Source of the DNA: CAVYHX01 sp963768415
Lineage (GTDB): Bacteria; Pseudomonadota; Gammaproteobacteria; UBA9214
Assembly (NCBI GenBank): GCA_963768415.1
Contig: CAVYHX010000004.1
Location: 1 to 16,055, forward strand
Reading direction: 5' to 3'
Length of the DNA: 16,055 nt
A program made the position numbers and the translations under genes. Below are positions 1 through 6,733 of the stretch, piece by piece (position 1 is the stretch's first letter; every line of letters starts with the position of its first letter). A model generated the notes under the pieces. The model did not search any database, had not been told where the DNA came from, and was given only the letters and a program-made list of their open reading frames with translations.

Positions 1-48
1 TTGAGGCCAGCGGCGGCGAAGCCGTCCGACTGGGGCGATTTGTTAGGT
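1..48 (-). other. Integron attC recombination site, cut by window edge
   Basis: Read on the - strand, the sequence right after the cassette stop codon begins with ACCTAAC, which fits the attC R'' core RYYYAAC. It continues into a GC-rich imperfect hairpin (CCAG, CGG, CGGC pairing with GCCG, CCG, CTGG around a TTC tip). By comparison with 60-bp attC sites of the aadA type, only the last ten or so bases with the R' core (GTTRRRY) should lie beyond base 1. R'' is the exact complement of the core at the cassette's other edge (GTTAGGT, 467-473), as expected when a circular cassette carries one matched pair. Confidence is high for the site, although its end is not visible. Confidence 0.8.
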
Positions 49-453
49 TTACGTTCGCTCATCTCTAATGGCCTTAAGGTCGCATCTGACTACACTCAAC
101 AATAATGGAACCCATAATGGGGAAAGAACCAGAAATAGCATGATTAACCCATGATCCCCATAAAACAGCTCATCTAGCGTCCCAGGCTGATTGAAACTTA
201 GCCAGAGCAACAAAATCGATATTACTAGAAAGTAAGAAACAATCACCGTTCTGACTATTGAGGAAAGATCCCAAAAATAACTAAATGAGTGCCCATCGAA
301 TCGATCTCGCTCAATATCCTTACGGAGGATTCCAATGATGCCCCCAAATAAAAAAAGGCTCATCATTTTAAACTCATAAGACTCAAGTACTCCGTGCACT
401 AGTATTGCTGCAACGATTAATACCCAGCTCCATATGATCTTCTGGCTGTACAT
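49..453 (-). CDS. Integron cassette gene: small multi-pass membrane protein of unknown function
   Basis: This 134-residue protein is very hydrophobic, with about four likely membrane segments: near residues 8-22 and 28-43 (short, around a GG..G stretch), then about 66-86 and 100-121. A charged loop (RKDIERDRFDG) follows the second, and the C-terminus is basic and acidic (RCDLKAIRDERT). I recognise no family. The ATG at 453 lies only about 14 bases inside the cassette boundary and has no good ribosome binding site, which is common in integron cassettes. The gene fills the cassette almost completely: its stop codon directly abuts attC. Base composition is clearly more AT-rich than the chromosome to the right, which fits capture from elsewhere. 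The gene points away from intI, so its expression probably depends on the integron's cassette promoter. It could be an immunity, anti-phage or transport-related protein, but nothing in the sequence decides this. Confidence 0.75.
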   Translation of the reverse strand: MYSQKIIWSWVLIVAAILVHGVLESYEFKMMSLFLFGGIIGILRKDIERDRFDGHSFSYFWDLSSIVRTVIVSYFLVISILLLWLSFNQPGTLDELFYGDHGLIMLFLVLSPLWVPLLLSVVRCDLKAIRDERT

Positions 454-466
454 TCCAAACTAGTAA

Positions 467-487
467 ACCTAACTACTATTAGTTGGT
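467..487 (-). other. attI/cassette junction (integration point of the integron)
   Basis: The - strand reads TAGTAGTTAGGT here. GTTAGGT fits the core GTTRRRY, where integron integrases cut between G and TT. Next to it, AACTA (471-475) and TAGTT (480-484) form an inverted repeat around four bases. This resembles the paired L and R integrase-binding boxes of a simple attI site. The core is the complement of the attC R'' at 42-48, so the first cassette spans from 472 leftwards beyond base 1. The exact extent of attI into 488-600 cannot be set by eye. Confidence 0.65.
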
Positions 488-800
488 TGATTGGCGTTGT
501 ATCACGCACGTTATGATTAATACTGCCAAGAACACACAATAAATACAATCAGATGGATTATCCCGCCCCCATACCAATAGATGTAAATATATGGCCAAAT
601 TGCCTGTTTATACGAAAATGCGCTAAATAGCGTTATAACCTGTATAAAATTGTAAGTACCAGCTTACAGTTCTCATCTACTATGCCTTACAGACAAATTC
701 TAAATTACACGTACGCTTGAGTTACTTGCCTGAACACATAATTCTGTATACATAATTAATATCATTAAAGTCATGCTATTTTCAGGGATGGAAGATAACG
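474..800. promoter_or_regulatory. attI-proximal intergenic region with cassette and intI promoters expected
   Basis: This 327-base AT-rich stretch separates the cassette junction from intI. No open frame with coding character was found in it. Integrons carry attI, the cassette promoter (here on the - strand) and the divergent intI promoter in this position. I see only weak -10-like boxes, such as TATACA at 747-752 for intI. CTGT at 744-747 is a LexA half-site, but the partner ACAG is missing, so SOS control is not supported. No good cassette promoter could be chosen by eye. Confidence 0.4.
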
Positions 801-1808
801 ATGACGCAAAGCCAGCAACACACAAATAGAAATATCCGTCTGTTTGACCGGTTCCGTAACGTGATAATGACCCGGCACTACAGTTTCAGAACAGAGCAGT
901 CGTACTGGCACTGGACTAAACGCTACATCCTCTACCATGGTAAACGACATCCCGCCGAGATGGGCACTGATGAAATATCCGCCTTTCTTACGTATTTGGC
1001 TGTGGAGCGTAACGTTGCATCGGCCACTCAGAACCAGGCACTTAATGCACTTCTGTTCCTCTATAAGCAGGTTCTCGAAATTGACCTGCCAAAAATACAG
1101 GGCATTAAACGCGCGAAACGCCAGGCGCGCCTGCCTGTTGTACTGACACGCGATGAAATTCGCTCGGTTCTCGGTCGCATGCGCCACCGTGAATGGCTGA
1201 TGGCCAGCTTGATGTACGGGTCCGGTTTGCGCTTGCGCGAGTGCCTGCAACTTCGTGTAAAGGATGTCGATTTTGGCTATCGGCAAATCGTGGTCCGCCA
1301 GGGCAAAGGCGGCAAGGATCGTGTAACACCGCTCCCGAAACAATTGATCCCGCCATTGAAAGAACAGCTGGAGCAAGTCAGGCGATACCATACTGCCGAC
1401 AAGGAAGACGGATTTGGTGAGACCTCATTACCATATGCACTTGCTAGAAAATATCCCAATGCGGGCTTTGACTGGGGCTGGCAATATGTCTTTCCTGCAT
1501 CGAAACGTTCAGTCGATCCGCATAGCAAGAGAATCAAACGTCATCACATTGATAATTCCGTCATCCAAAAAGCGCTCAGGTCTGCGGTAAGAAGTGCCGG
1601 TCTGTCCAAGCGCGTCACCTGCCATAGCCTGCGGCATTCTTTTGCAACTCATTTACTGGAGTCCGGTCAGGATATTCGCACCATACAGGAGATCATGGGT
1701 CACAAGGATGTACGCACCACAATGATATATACCCATGTGCTGGGGTTGGGTGGCCAAGGCGTCCCCAGCCCGCTGGATAGCACAGGCGGCATACCCCCAG
1801 CCGTGTGA
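801..1808 (+). CDS. intI: Integron integrase (tyrosine recombinase IntI)
   Basis: The 335-residue enzyme inserts and excises gene cassettes by recombining attI and folded single-stranded attC sites. The N-terminal core-binding domain spans about residues 12-95 and the catalytic domain about 115-318. Visible catalytic residues are Arg144 in GSGLRLRE, Lys in the GKGGKDR beta-hairpin (169/172), His275 and Arg278 in CHSLRH, His301 and the nucleophile Tyr310 in YTHV. Residues 209-250 contain the insertion unique to integron integrases (SLPYALARKYP followed by DWGWQYVFP and RRHH-like RIKRHH). The C-terminus has the typical GVPSPLD. Length fits the family (320-340). ATG at 801 is preceded by GGAAG at about 8 bases. 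The gene diverges from the cassette to its left, the standard integron layout, and converges on the dehydrogenase gene at 1857. All key residues are present, so the enzyme should be active. Confidence 0.95.
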   Translation: MTQSQQHTNRNIRLFDRFRNVIMTRHYSFRTEQSYWHWTKRYILYHGKRHPAEMGTDEISAFLTYLAVERNVASATQNQALNALLFLYKQVLEIDLPKIQGIKRAKRQARLPVVLTRDEIRSVLGRMRHREWLMASLMYGSGLRLRECLQLRVKDVDFGYRQIVVRQGKGGKDRVTPLPKQLIPPLKEQLEQVRRYHTADKEDGFGETSLPYALARKYPNAGFDWGWQYVFPASKRSVDPHSKRIKRHHIDNSVIQKALRSAVRSAGLSKRVTCHSLRHSFATHLLESGQDIRTIQEIMGHKDVRTTMIYTHVLGLGGQGVPSPLDSTGGIPPAV

Positions 1809-1856
1809 AACTGAAACGCGCCTGTTATCTGCAAACCCGCATTACTAAGGCCACAT

Positions 1857-2750
1857 TCAACCCGGCTTGCTCCGGCTATTCCTGTCTTCATCAAATAATG
1901 CCGCCTTCTCTCGAAACAGCGCCGAGATGTCCTCATCGCCGTAACCGGCATCCAGCAGGCGGCGGTAGTGAATCAGTGTCATTTCGACAACTGGCAGGGC
2001 GACATCGAACTCGGCCGCCATCTGCTTGCAAATGGCCAGGTCTTTGTGGTGCAGCGCGACCCGGAAACCGGGCGCGAAGCGGCCATCCACCATGCTGCCG
2101 CCGCGGTGTTCCAGGAACCAGTTGCCCGCCGCTCCGGCGCTCACCACCTCGATGACCTTGTCCAGCGGCAACTCGAGTGCGCCGGCGAAGGCCAGTGCCT
2201 CGGTCACGGCCTGGTTGATACCGGCCGCCATGACCTGGTTGACGGCCTTGGTCGCCTGCCCGGCGCCCACCGGGCCCATGTGTGTCACGCGCGCGGTGAT
2301 GGCAGCCAGTACCGGGCGAACCCGTGCCAGCACCAGTTCATCACCGCCGGTCATCATGGCGAGTGTGCCCTGGCGCGCACCCTCGGTACCGCCGGAAACC
2401 GGGGCATCGAGAAAGGCCGCACCGGTCTCACTGACTCGCGTGGCAGCCAGCCGGGCGGTCGCGCGACTCACGGTCGAGGTATCGAGCACCACGTGATCTG
2501 CAGTCAGCCCGGGCAGCAGGGCATCACTGACGGCGAGTACATCAGCATCGGCCGACACGGAAATAATAACCAGTTCGCAGTGCCGTGCGAGGTCCGCCGG
2601 GTCCTCTGCCTGCAAAACATCGAGTTCGCGTGCGAGTTCTTCCGCGATGGTTGCGGTGCGGTTCCACACCGCATTCAGGTATCCCGCAGTATGCAGGTTA
2701 CGCGCCATGGGTGCGCCCATGGCACCGAGGCCGATGACTCCTGCTTTCAT
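1857..2750 (-). CDS. NAD(P)-dependent beta-hydroxyacid dehydrogenase (3-hydroxyisobutyrate dehydrogenase / tartronate semialdehyde reductase family)
   Basis: The 297-residue protein has the full layout of the family. It starts with the Rossmann motif GLGAMGAPMARNL (residues 7-19), followed by NRT at 30-32, which in this family tends to favour NADP(H). The substrate-binding block DAPVSGG lies at 115-121. The catalytic Lys168 is in GAGQATKAVNQ. An alpha-helical C-terminal dimer domain follows. Members oxidise or reduce small beta-hydroxyacids or semialdehydes, such as 3-hydroxyisobutyrate, tartronate semialdehyde, glyoxylate and succinic semialdehyde; the sequence does not settle which. The start ATG overlaps the stop of a doubtful upstream ORF as ATGA (2747-2750). 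It lies on the same strand as speA and could be read from the speA transcript. A role linked to polyamine breakdown (for instance succinic semialdehyde) is only a guess. Confidence 0.9.
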   Translation of the reverse strand: MKAGVIGLGAMGAPMARNLHTAGYLNAVWNRTATIAEELARELDVLQAEDPADLARHCELVIISVSADADVLAVSDALLPGLTADHVVLDTSTVSRATARLAATRVSETGAAFLDAPVSGGTEGARQGTLAMMTGGDELVLARVRPVLAAITARVTHMGPVGAGQATKAVNQVMAAGINQAVTEALAFAGALELPLDKVIEVVSAGAAGNWFLEHRGGSMVDGRFAPGFRVALHHKDLAICKQMAAEFDVALPVVEMTLIHYRRLLDAGYGDEDISALFREKAALFDEDRNSRSKPG

Positions 2751-2965
2751 TGGCTTATTACCTGGCTCACTCCCCGGATATCACTGCGATCCATCGAGAC
2801 AAAGCTATATGCAGGCTGGACAATGCGCAGTTTGCCTGACATTTGTTGTTTGCACTGTTGGGCACGCTGCGCTTTGCCCAACCTGGGAATTTTCTGGTCC
2901 GGATACAGCTTATTCATAGCGGTATCAGCGTTTTTCCCAAGGCAGGATTCACAGCTTATGTTCAT
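2747..2965 (-). CDS. Possible small coupled ORF between speA and the dehydrogenase gene (doubtful)
   Basis: This 72-codon frame begins with an ATG that overlaps the speA stop as ATGA (2962-2965). It ends with a TGA that overlaps the next gene's ATG, again as ATGA (2747-2750), so it bridges the gap exactly. The start of the protein carries C-x2-C (residues 5 and 8). The middle (PRLGKAQRAQQC) is simply the translation of a REP palindrome at 2857-2882, which argues against an old conserved protein. I recognise no family. Either it is a real translationally coupled microprotein, or it is a leftover open frame that keeps ribosomes moving between the two genes. I lean slightly to non-coding. Confidence 0.25.
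   Translation of the reverse strand: MNISCESCLGKNADTAMNKLYPDQKIPRLGKAQRAQQCKQQMSGKLRIVQPAYSFVSMDRSDIRGVSQVISQ
2857..2882. repeat. REP-type palindrome
   Basis: GTTGGGCA (2857-2864) and TGCCCAAC (2875-2882) form a perfect 8-bp stem around CGCTGCGCTT. The same core (GGGCACGCTGCGCTT then TGCCC) recurs at 15194-15223 and 15319-15348 beside the RAYT gene. This is therefore a dispersed member of that REP family. Confidence 0.75.
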
Positions 2966-4839
2966 TCGTCCTCCAGGTAGGTCGTCCCGGTGAGGCCGCC
3001 TTCCAGTGCCTGCAGGCAGGCGCTGCGTTCCGCGCCGGTCAGGCCGCTTGCATTGAGCTTTTCACGGTAGCGCGCCATCAGCCGCTTCGGATCAAACTCG
3101 ACATAGCGCAGCAATTCATCCACGGTATCACCGTGATGCGGATCAACCAGGCGATAGCCGCCGGCGTCATCGAGTTCGACATTAACGGCGTCGGTGTCGC
3201 CGAACAGGTTATGCATGTCGCCCAGTATTTCCTGGTAGGCGCCGAGCAGGAAAAACCCCAGCAGGTACGGTTCGCCGGGGCGCAACGCGTGCACCGGCAG
3301 GGTCGACTCGACCCCGCTGTCAACGACATAGTATTCAATATGACCATCGGAATCGCAGGTCAGATCGTGCAGGATAGCGCGCCGCTCCGGTTGCCTCTCC
3401 AGGTCCTGCAGCGGAACGATCGGGAATACCTGGTCGATACCCCAGACATCGGGCATCGACTGGAATACCGACAGGTTGCAGAAATACTTGTCGGCGAGCC
3501 CGCGGTTGATCACATCCAGTTCAGCGGGCGAATTCGGCAGCATCGCCAGGTAACCCTGCACCCGGCGGCACAGGGCATAGTAAAGGGAGTCTGCACGGGC
3601 GCGCTGCGCCAGGTCCATGCCGCCGTCGATATATAATGCCCGCAGCTCCGGTAATAGTTCAGTGGCACGGTAGTAACTGTCCAGTGCATTCTCCGCCGAG
3701 CAATCCTGCAGACAGTCACGCAGGCGCAGCAGCAACTCAGCATCGGCAGGGTCGCTGTCGGCGGCATCACACCGCACCGCTTCGTTTTCGATGACATTGG
3801 TAATCAACACGGCATGGTGCGCTGTCAGGGCGCGGCCGGATTCACTCATCAGGTCTGGAACCGGCAACCGGTGCGCCTGTGCCATGGCCGCAATCACTTC
3901 GACGACGGTCTCTGCATAGCGTCGGGCGTCATAGTTCACCGAACAGTCACTCGCCGACGCAGTACCATCGTAGTCGATGCCCAGACCGCCACCGACATTC
4001 ACTGTGGTCAGCGGCGCACCCGCCATGCGCAGCTCCACCCAGGTACGCGCGACTTCCCGCAAGGCATCGCGCAATACATTGATATCACTGATTTGCGAAC
4101 CCGGGTGACAGTGCAGCAGCACCAGACAATCGAGCATATCCGCGGTACGCAATCGCTCCAGCACAACCAGTGCACCCGCAGCGGGAAAACCGAATTTGGA
4201 ACGGTCGCCGCCGGTGTTCTGCCAGTTGCCGGCCGTCACTGTCGACAGACGCACGCGCAGTCCGAGTTGCGGGCGTATGCGCATCTCGGCGGATATGCGC
4301 ATAATCAGGTCCAGTTCCGAAAGCTTCTCGATCACCAGGGTCACGCGCAGGCCGAGGCGCTGCGCGATCAGCGCCAGGCGCACGTATTCGGCATCCTTGT
4401 AGCCGTTACAGATAATGACGCCGCCGGCGGGCAGGCTGCCGATCACGGCCATCAGCTCCGGCTTGCTGCCGCACTCGAGACCGATGCGGGTACCGCCGTG
4501 CGCCACGATCGCGTCCACCACGTGCTGTTGCTGGTTGACCTTGATCGGGTAGATGGCGGTATAGGCGGCCCTGGAGCCGCTCGCCTCCAGGGCAGTGCCA
4601 AAGGCGCCATGCAGGCGATCCACCCGACTGCGCAGGATATCGGTGAAGCGCACCAGCACCGGCAGGGACAGGCCCTCGGCACGGGCACGCTGCGCGAGTG
4701 CATGCAGGTCGATTGCGGCCGATCCGGGGAGGCCATGTGGCCGTACTACCACATGGCCAGTGTCATCAATATCAAAATAGTCGCCGGCCCAGCCGGAAAT
4801 ATTGTACTGGTGGCGGCTGTTTTCGGTTGTCCACGTCAT
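2962..4839 (-). CDS. speA: Biosynthetic arginine decarboxylase
   Basis: SpeA removes CO2 from arginine to give agmatine, the first step of the arginine route to putrescine and spermidine. From the ATG at 4839 the protein has 625 residues, close to the family's 630-660. PLP is held by Lys100 in YPIKVNQ. Further family blocks follow in order: GLECGSKPEL, HCHPGSQISD, NVGGGLGIDYDG (phosphate-binding), SESGRAL, then RGLADKYFCNLSVFQSMPD and DLTCDSDG. The region LLGFFLLGAYQEILGDMHNLFGD is the typical C-terminal signature of bacterial fold-III arginine decarboxylases. A GTG at 4872 would add 11 residues, but a -10-like TATAAC lies at 4875-4880, so the ATG is preferred; neither start has a strong ribosome binding site. 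It diverges from speE. The agmatinase or agmatine deiminase step must be encoded elsewhere. Confidence 0.95.
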   Translation of the reverse strand: MTWTTENSRHQYNISGWAGDYFDIDDTGHVVVRPHGLPGSAAIDLHALAQRARAEGLSLPVLVRFTDILRSRVDRLHGAFGTALEASGSRAAYTAIYPIKVNQQQHVVDAIVAHGGTRIGLECGSKPELMAVIGSLPAGGVIICNGYKDAEYVRLALIAQRLGLRVTLVIEKLSELDLIMRISAEMRIRPQLGLRVRLSTVTAGNWQNTGGDRSKFGFPAAGALVVLERLRTADMLDCLVLLHCHPGSQISDINVLRDALREVARTWVELRMAGAPLTTVNVGGGLGIDYDGTASASDCSVNYDARRYAETVVEVIAAMAQAHRLPVPDLMSESGRALTAHHAVLITNVIENEAVRCDAADSDPADAELLLRLRDCLQDCSAENALDSYYRATELLPELRALYIDGGMDLAQRARADSLYYALCRRVQGYLAMLPNSPAELDVINRGLADKYFCNLSVFQSMPDVWGIDQVFPIVPLQDLERQPERRAILHDLTCDSDGHIEYYVVDSGVESTLPVHALRPGEPYLLGFFLLGAYQEILGDMHNLFGDTDAVNVELDDAGGYRLVDPHHGDTVDELLRYVEFDPKRLMARYREKLNASGLTGAERSACLQALEGGLTGTTYLEDE

Positions 4840-4964
4840 GCGTGCAAGATAATGAGAGATGCCGCCGGGCACAAGTTATAAATCAGGGTATTGTCCACCC
4901 TGCACCGCTTCGAGTATTGTCTGCCTGCGCCATCCATCAGAATCAACCAACCAGGGACATTGCC
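4840..4964. promoter_or_regulatory. Divergent speA/speE intergenic promoter region
   Basis: The 125 bases between the two start codons must carry both promoters. For speE, TTGTCC (4891-4896) and TATTGT (4915-4920) are 18 bases apart and are a weak sigma-70 candidate. For speA, TATAAC lies on the - strand at 4875-4880 without a good -35. AGGGA at 4953-4957 is the speE ribosome binding site. I see no operator. Confidence 0.35.
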
Positions 4965-5816
4965 ATGCTGGAAACCAGCCAGTGGTTCACCGAGATTTGC
5001 GAGGAAGGCGGATCTGCCTTCAGTATGAAGATCCGCGAGAAACTGCATGATGAACAGAGCGAGTATCAGCGCATCGAGATTTACGCCACGGAAAAATTCG
5101 GCAATCTCATGGTGATCGACGGTTTTGTCATGCTGACGGCGCGTGATAATTTCATTTACCACGAAATGATGTCCCACCCCGTCCTCTTCACACATCCCTC
5201 GCCCGGTAACGTCGTAATTATCGGCGGTGGTGACTGCGGCACCCTGCGCGAGGTATTGAAGCATGGCCGGGTGACACATGCCCTGCAGGTGGAAATAGAT
5301 GAGCGCGTGACCCGACTGGCAGAGGAATTCTTTCCGGAGTTGTGTGTCTCGAACAGTGATACGCGTGCGGAATTCTTTTTCGGGGATGGCATTCGCTGGA
5401 TGCAGGAAGCCGAAGACGGCACGGTCGATGTGATCATTGTCGACAGCACCGACCCGATCGGTCCTGCCGAGGGCCTGTTTACCGAGGCGTTCTACAGGGA
5501 ATGTCACCGTGCGCTGGGAGACCACGGCATGCTGATCCAGCAGAGCGAATCACCGCTCTATCACATGTCTATCATCAACCCCATGCGCAAGGCGATGCAG
5601 GCTGCCGGTTTCGCCGATGTGCAGACCCTGTTTTTCCCGCAGGCAACCTATCCCTCCGGCTGGTGGACGGCCACCATGGCATGCAAGCGGGACATGGCAG
5701 ACCTGTTCAGGGAGAATGACGCCCGCAAAAAGACCTTCGAAACCGGTTATTACAATGCCGCCATTCACACCGCCGCGCTGACCGCACCGGAATTTTTTCA
5801 TCGGGCACTGGAGTAA
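4965..5816 (+). CDS. speE: Spermidine synthase (polyamine aminopropyltransferase)
   Basis: The 283-residue enzyme moves the aminopropyl group from decarboxylated S-adenosylmethionine to putrescine, giving spermidine. The N-terminal beta-strand domain (about 1-65) has QRIEIYATEKFGNLMVIDG. The catalytic fold carries the nucleotide motif GGGDCGTLRE (87-96), QVEID (108-112, acidic residue for the ribose), GDG (140-142), the catalytic Asp160 in VDSTDPIGPAEGLF, and YPSGWW (229-234). The usual GGGDGG reads GGGDCG here, a mild change within the family's range. ATG at 4965 is chosen because it has AGGGA seven bases upstream and begins where homologues begin; the frame stays open upstream to 4698 but only through speA. 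SpeD (source of the aminopropyl donor) is not in the window. It is divergent from speA. Confidence 0.95.
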   Translation: MLETSQWFTEICEEGGSAFSMKIREKLHDEQSEYQRIEIYATEKFGNLMVIDGFVMLTARDNFIYHEMMSHPVLFTHPSPGNVVIIGGGDCGTLREVLKHGRVTHALQVEIDERVTRLAEEFFPELCVSNSDTRAEFFFGDGIRWMQEAEDGTVDVIIVDSTDPIGPAEGLFTEAFYRECHRALGDHGMLIQQSESPLYHMSIINPMRKAMQAAGFADVQTLFFPQATYPSGWWTATMACKRDMADLFRENDARKKTFETGYYNAAIHTAALTAPEFFHRALE

Positions 5817-5848
5817 ATCCCGCCTGAATGGACGCAAGCGTAGCAAGC

Positions 5849-6006
5849 GTAGGGCGCAATAGCGCAGCGTATTGCGCCGGATGGCATCAATCACCATAAC
5901 CACGCCTAACCGGATTAAATGCAACCAACCCGGGTATGTCGATTGTTGGGCATATATCGGGAGACACTTCTCATTCGGCGCAATACGCTGCGCTATTGCG
6001 CCCTAC
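5849..6006. repeat. 158-bp MITE-like element, copy 1
   Basis: A perfect 30-bp inverted repeat bounds this element (5849-5878 and 5977-6006; outer end GTAGGGCGCAATAGCG). Each arm is itself a hairpin: GGCGCAATA and TATTGCGCC flank CGCTGCGC. The 98-bp interior has no coding frame worth calling. The same structure and length recur at 6256-6413. It starts 33 bases after the speE stop and could also act as a terminator for it. Whether it is a mobile MITE or a large BIME of REP type cannot be settled from three copies. Confidence 0.8.
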
Positions 6007-6048
6007 ATGGCTGGGGCAACTTCCGCCTGCGTGCAGGCTTTCATGGCA

Positions 6049-6081
6049 GGTTGGGCGTAGGAACGCAGTGATGCGCCCGAC
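6049..6081. repeat. REP palindrome, copy 1 in the cluster
   Basis: GGTTGGGCG and TGCGCCCGAC form the stem around GAACGCAG. It belongs to the same family as GTTGGGCGAAGGAGCG.. at 14557-14592, 15248-15283 and 15373-15408. Confidence 0.7.
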
Positions 6082-6103
6082 AAAGACTGCCACGACACCA
6101 CGC

Positions 6104-6250
6104 TCAATTACACCACCTGGCCACATCCGCACGGGCGCGTTCCGTGGACTGCTGACGTTCCGCATCCGACAGGTAGACACGCTTGCCTTCATTGTCCAGG
6201 TTATACAAGGTGCCGGCCATCTCGAACCGGCGCAGCCGGTCCCTTGCCAG
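6104..6250 (-). pseudogene. Duplicated 3' fragment of the DUF4124 gene
   Basis: The last 48 codons and stop of the DUF4124 gene (6734-6880) are repeated here base for base, as far as I can check by eye. The break at 6250/6251 falls inside a codon run, directly before the second 158-bp element. The reading frame continues into that element, giving a chimeric 75-codon ORF starting at 6331, but there is no signal peptide or DUF4124 core. The fragment is not expected to be functional. Identity is complete over about 149 bases, so the duplication is recent or is kept identical by gene conversion. Confidence 0.85.
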
Positions 6251-6255
6251 CAGGC

Positions 6256-6413
6256 GTAGGGCGCAATAGCGCAGCGTATTGCGCCGGATGGCATCAAACA
6301 TCATAACCACACTTGACCGGATTAAGTGCAACTAAACCAGGTATGTCGATTGTTGGGCATATATCGGGAGATACTTCTCATTCGGCGCAATACGCTGCGC
6401 TATTGCGCCCTGC
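6256..6413. repeat. 158-bp MITE-like element, copy 2
   Basis: Inverted 30-bp arms lie at 6256-6285 and 6384-6413, with one mismatch (the right arm ends CCCTGC instead of CCCTAC). The length equals that of copy 1. The interior is more divergent from copies 1 and 3 than those are from each other. This suggests that copies 1 and 3 are products of one recent segmental duplication and that copy 2 is older. Confidence 0.8.
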
Positions 6414-6454
6414 ATGGCCGGAGTGACTTCGGCCTGCTTGCATGCATCATGGTA

Positions 6455-6487
6455 GGTTGGGAGAAGGAACGCAGTGACGCGTCCAAC
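6455..6487. repeat. REP palindrome, copy 2 in the cluster
   Basis: The sequence begins GGTTGGGAGAAGGAACG and ends GCGTCCAAC. It is a degenerate copy of the palindrome at 6049-6081, located in the same place relative to the 158-bp element. Confidence 0.65.
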
Positions 6488-6512
6488 AAAACCGGCCACG
6501 ACAACGCCGCAA

Positions 6513-6636
6513 GGCATCAATCACCATAACCACGCCTAACCGGATTAAATGCAACCAACCCGGGTATGTCGATAGTTGGGCATATATCGGGAGGTACTTC
6601 TCATTCGGCGCAATACGCTGCGCTATTGCGCCCTAC
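6513..6636. repeat. 158-bp MITE-like element, copy 3, left arm missing
   Basis: The interior and right arm (6607-6636, perfect) match copy 1 nearly base for base. The left 30-bp arm and a few following bases are gone, replaced by unrelated sequence ending at 6512. This left break fits one end of the segmental duplication that also copied the DUF4124 3' end. Confidence 0.75.
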
Positions 6637-6677
6637 ATGACCGGAGTGACTTCTGCCTGCGTGCAGGCATCATGGCA

Positions 6678-6710
6678 GGTTGGGTGAAGGAACGCAGTGA
6701 TGCGCCCGAC
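6678..6710. repeat. REP palindrome, copy 3 in the cluster
   Basis: GGTTGGGTGAAGGAACG then TGCGCCCGAC. It lies 23 bases from the stop of the DUF4124 gene, where it may protect the transcript's 3' end or help termination. Confidence 0.65.
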
Positions 6711-6733
6711 AAAGCACTGCCACGACACCAGGC

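Noticed and set aside
744..759. LexA box before intI
   Set aside because: Only the CTGT half is present; the expected ACAG reads TTAA.
771..1391. A 206-codon - strand frame across intI
   Set aside because: Fully antisense to a convincing integrase gene; no recognisable motif.
1809..1856. Terminator between convergent intI and the dehydrogenase gene
   Set aside because: No stable stem followed by a T-run is visible on either strand.
3814..4881. A 355-codon + strand frame across speA
   Set aside because: Antisense to a well-matched speA. Its His/Gln-rich composition is typical of reverse-frame shadows.
4698..4964. Upstream extension of the speE frame
   Set aside because: It runs through the opposite-strand speA start and has no homology. 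ATG at 4965 has the ribosome binding site and the family start.
6104..6331. Chimeric 75-codon ORF (element sequence fused to the DUF4124 end)
   Set aside because: The start lies within a repeat, and there is no signal peptide or ribosome binding site. It is better explained as a gene fragment.
5849..6710. CRISPR-like array
   Set aside because: The repeats are palindromes or 158-bp elements at irregular distances of hundreds of bases, with no short regular spacers and no cas genes.
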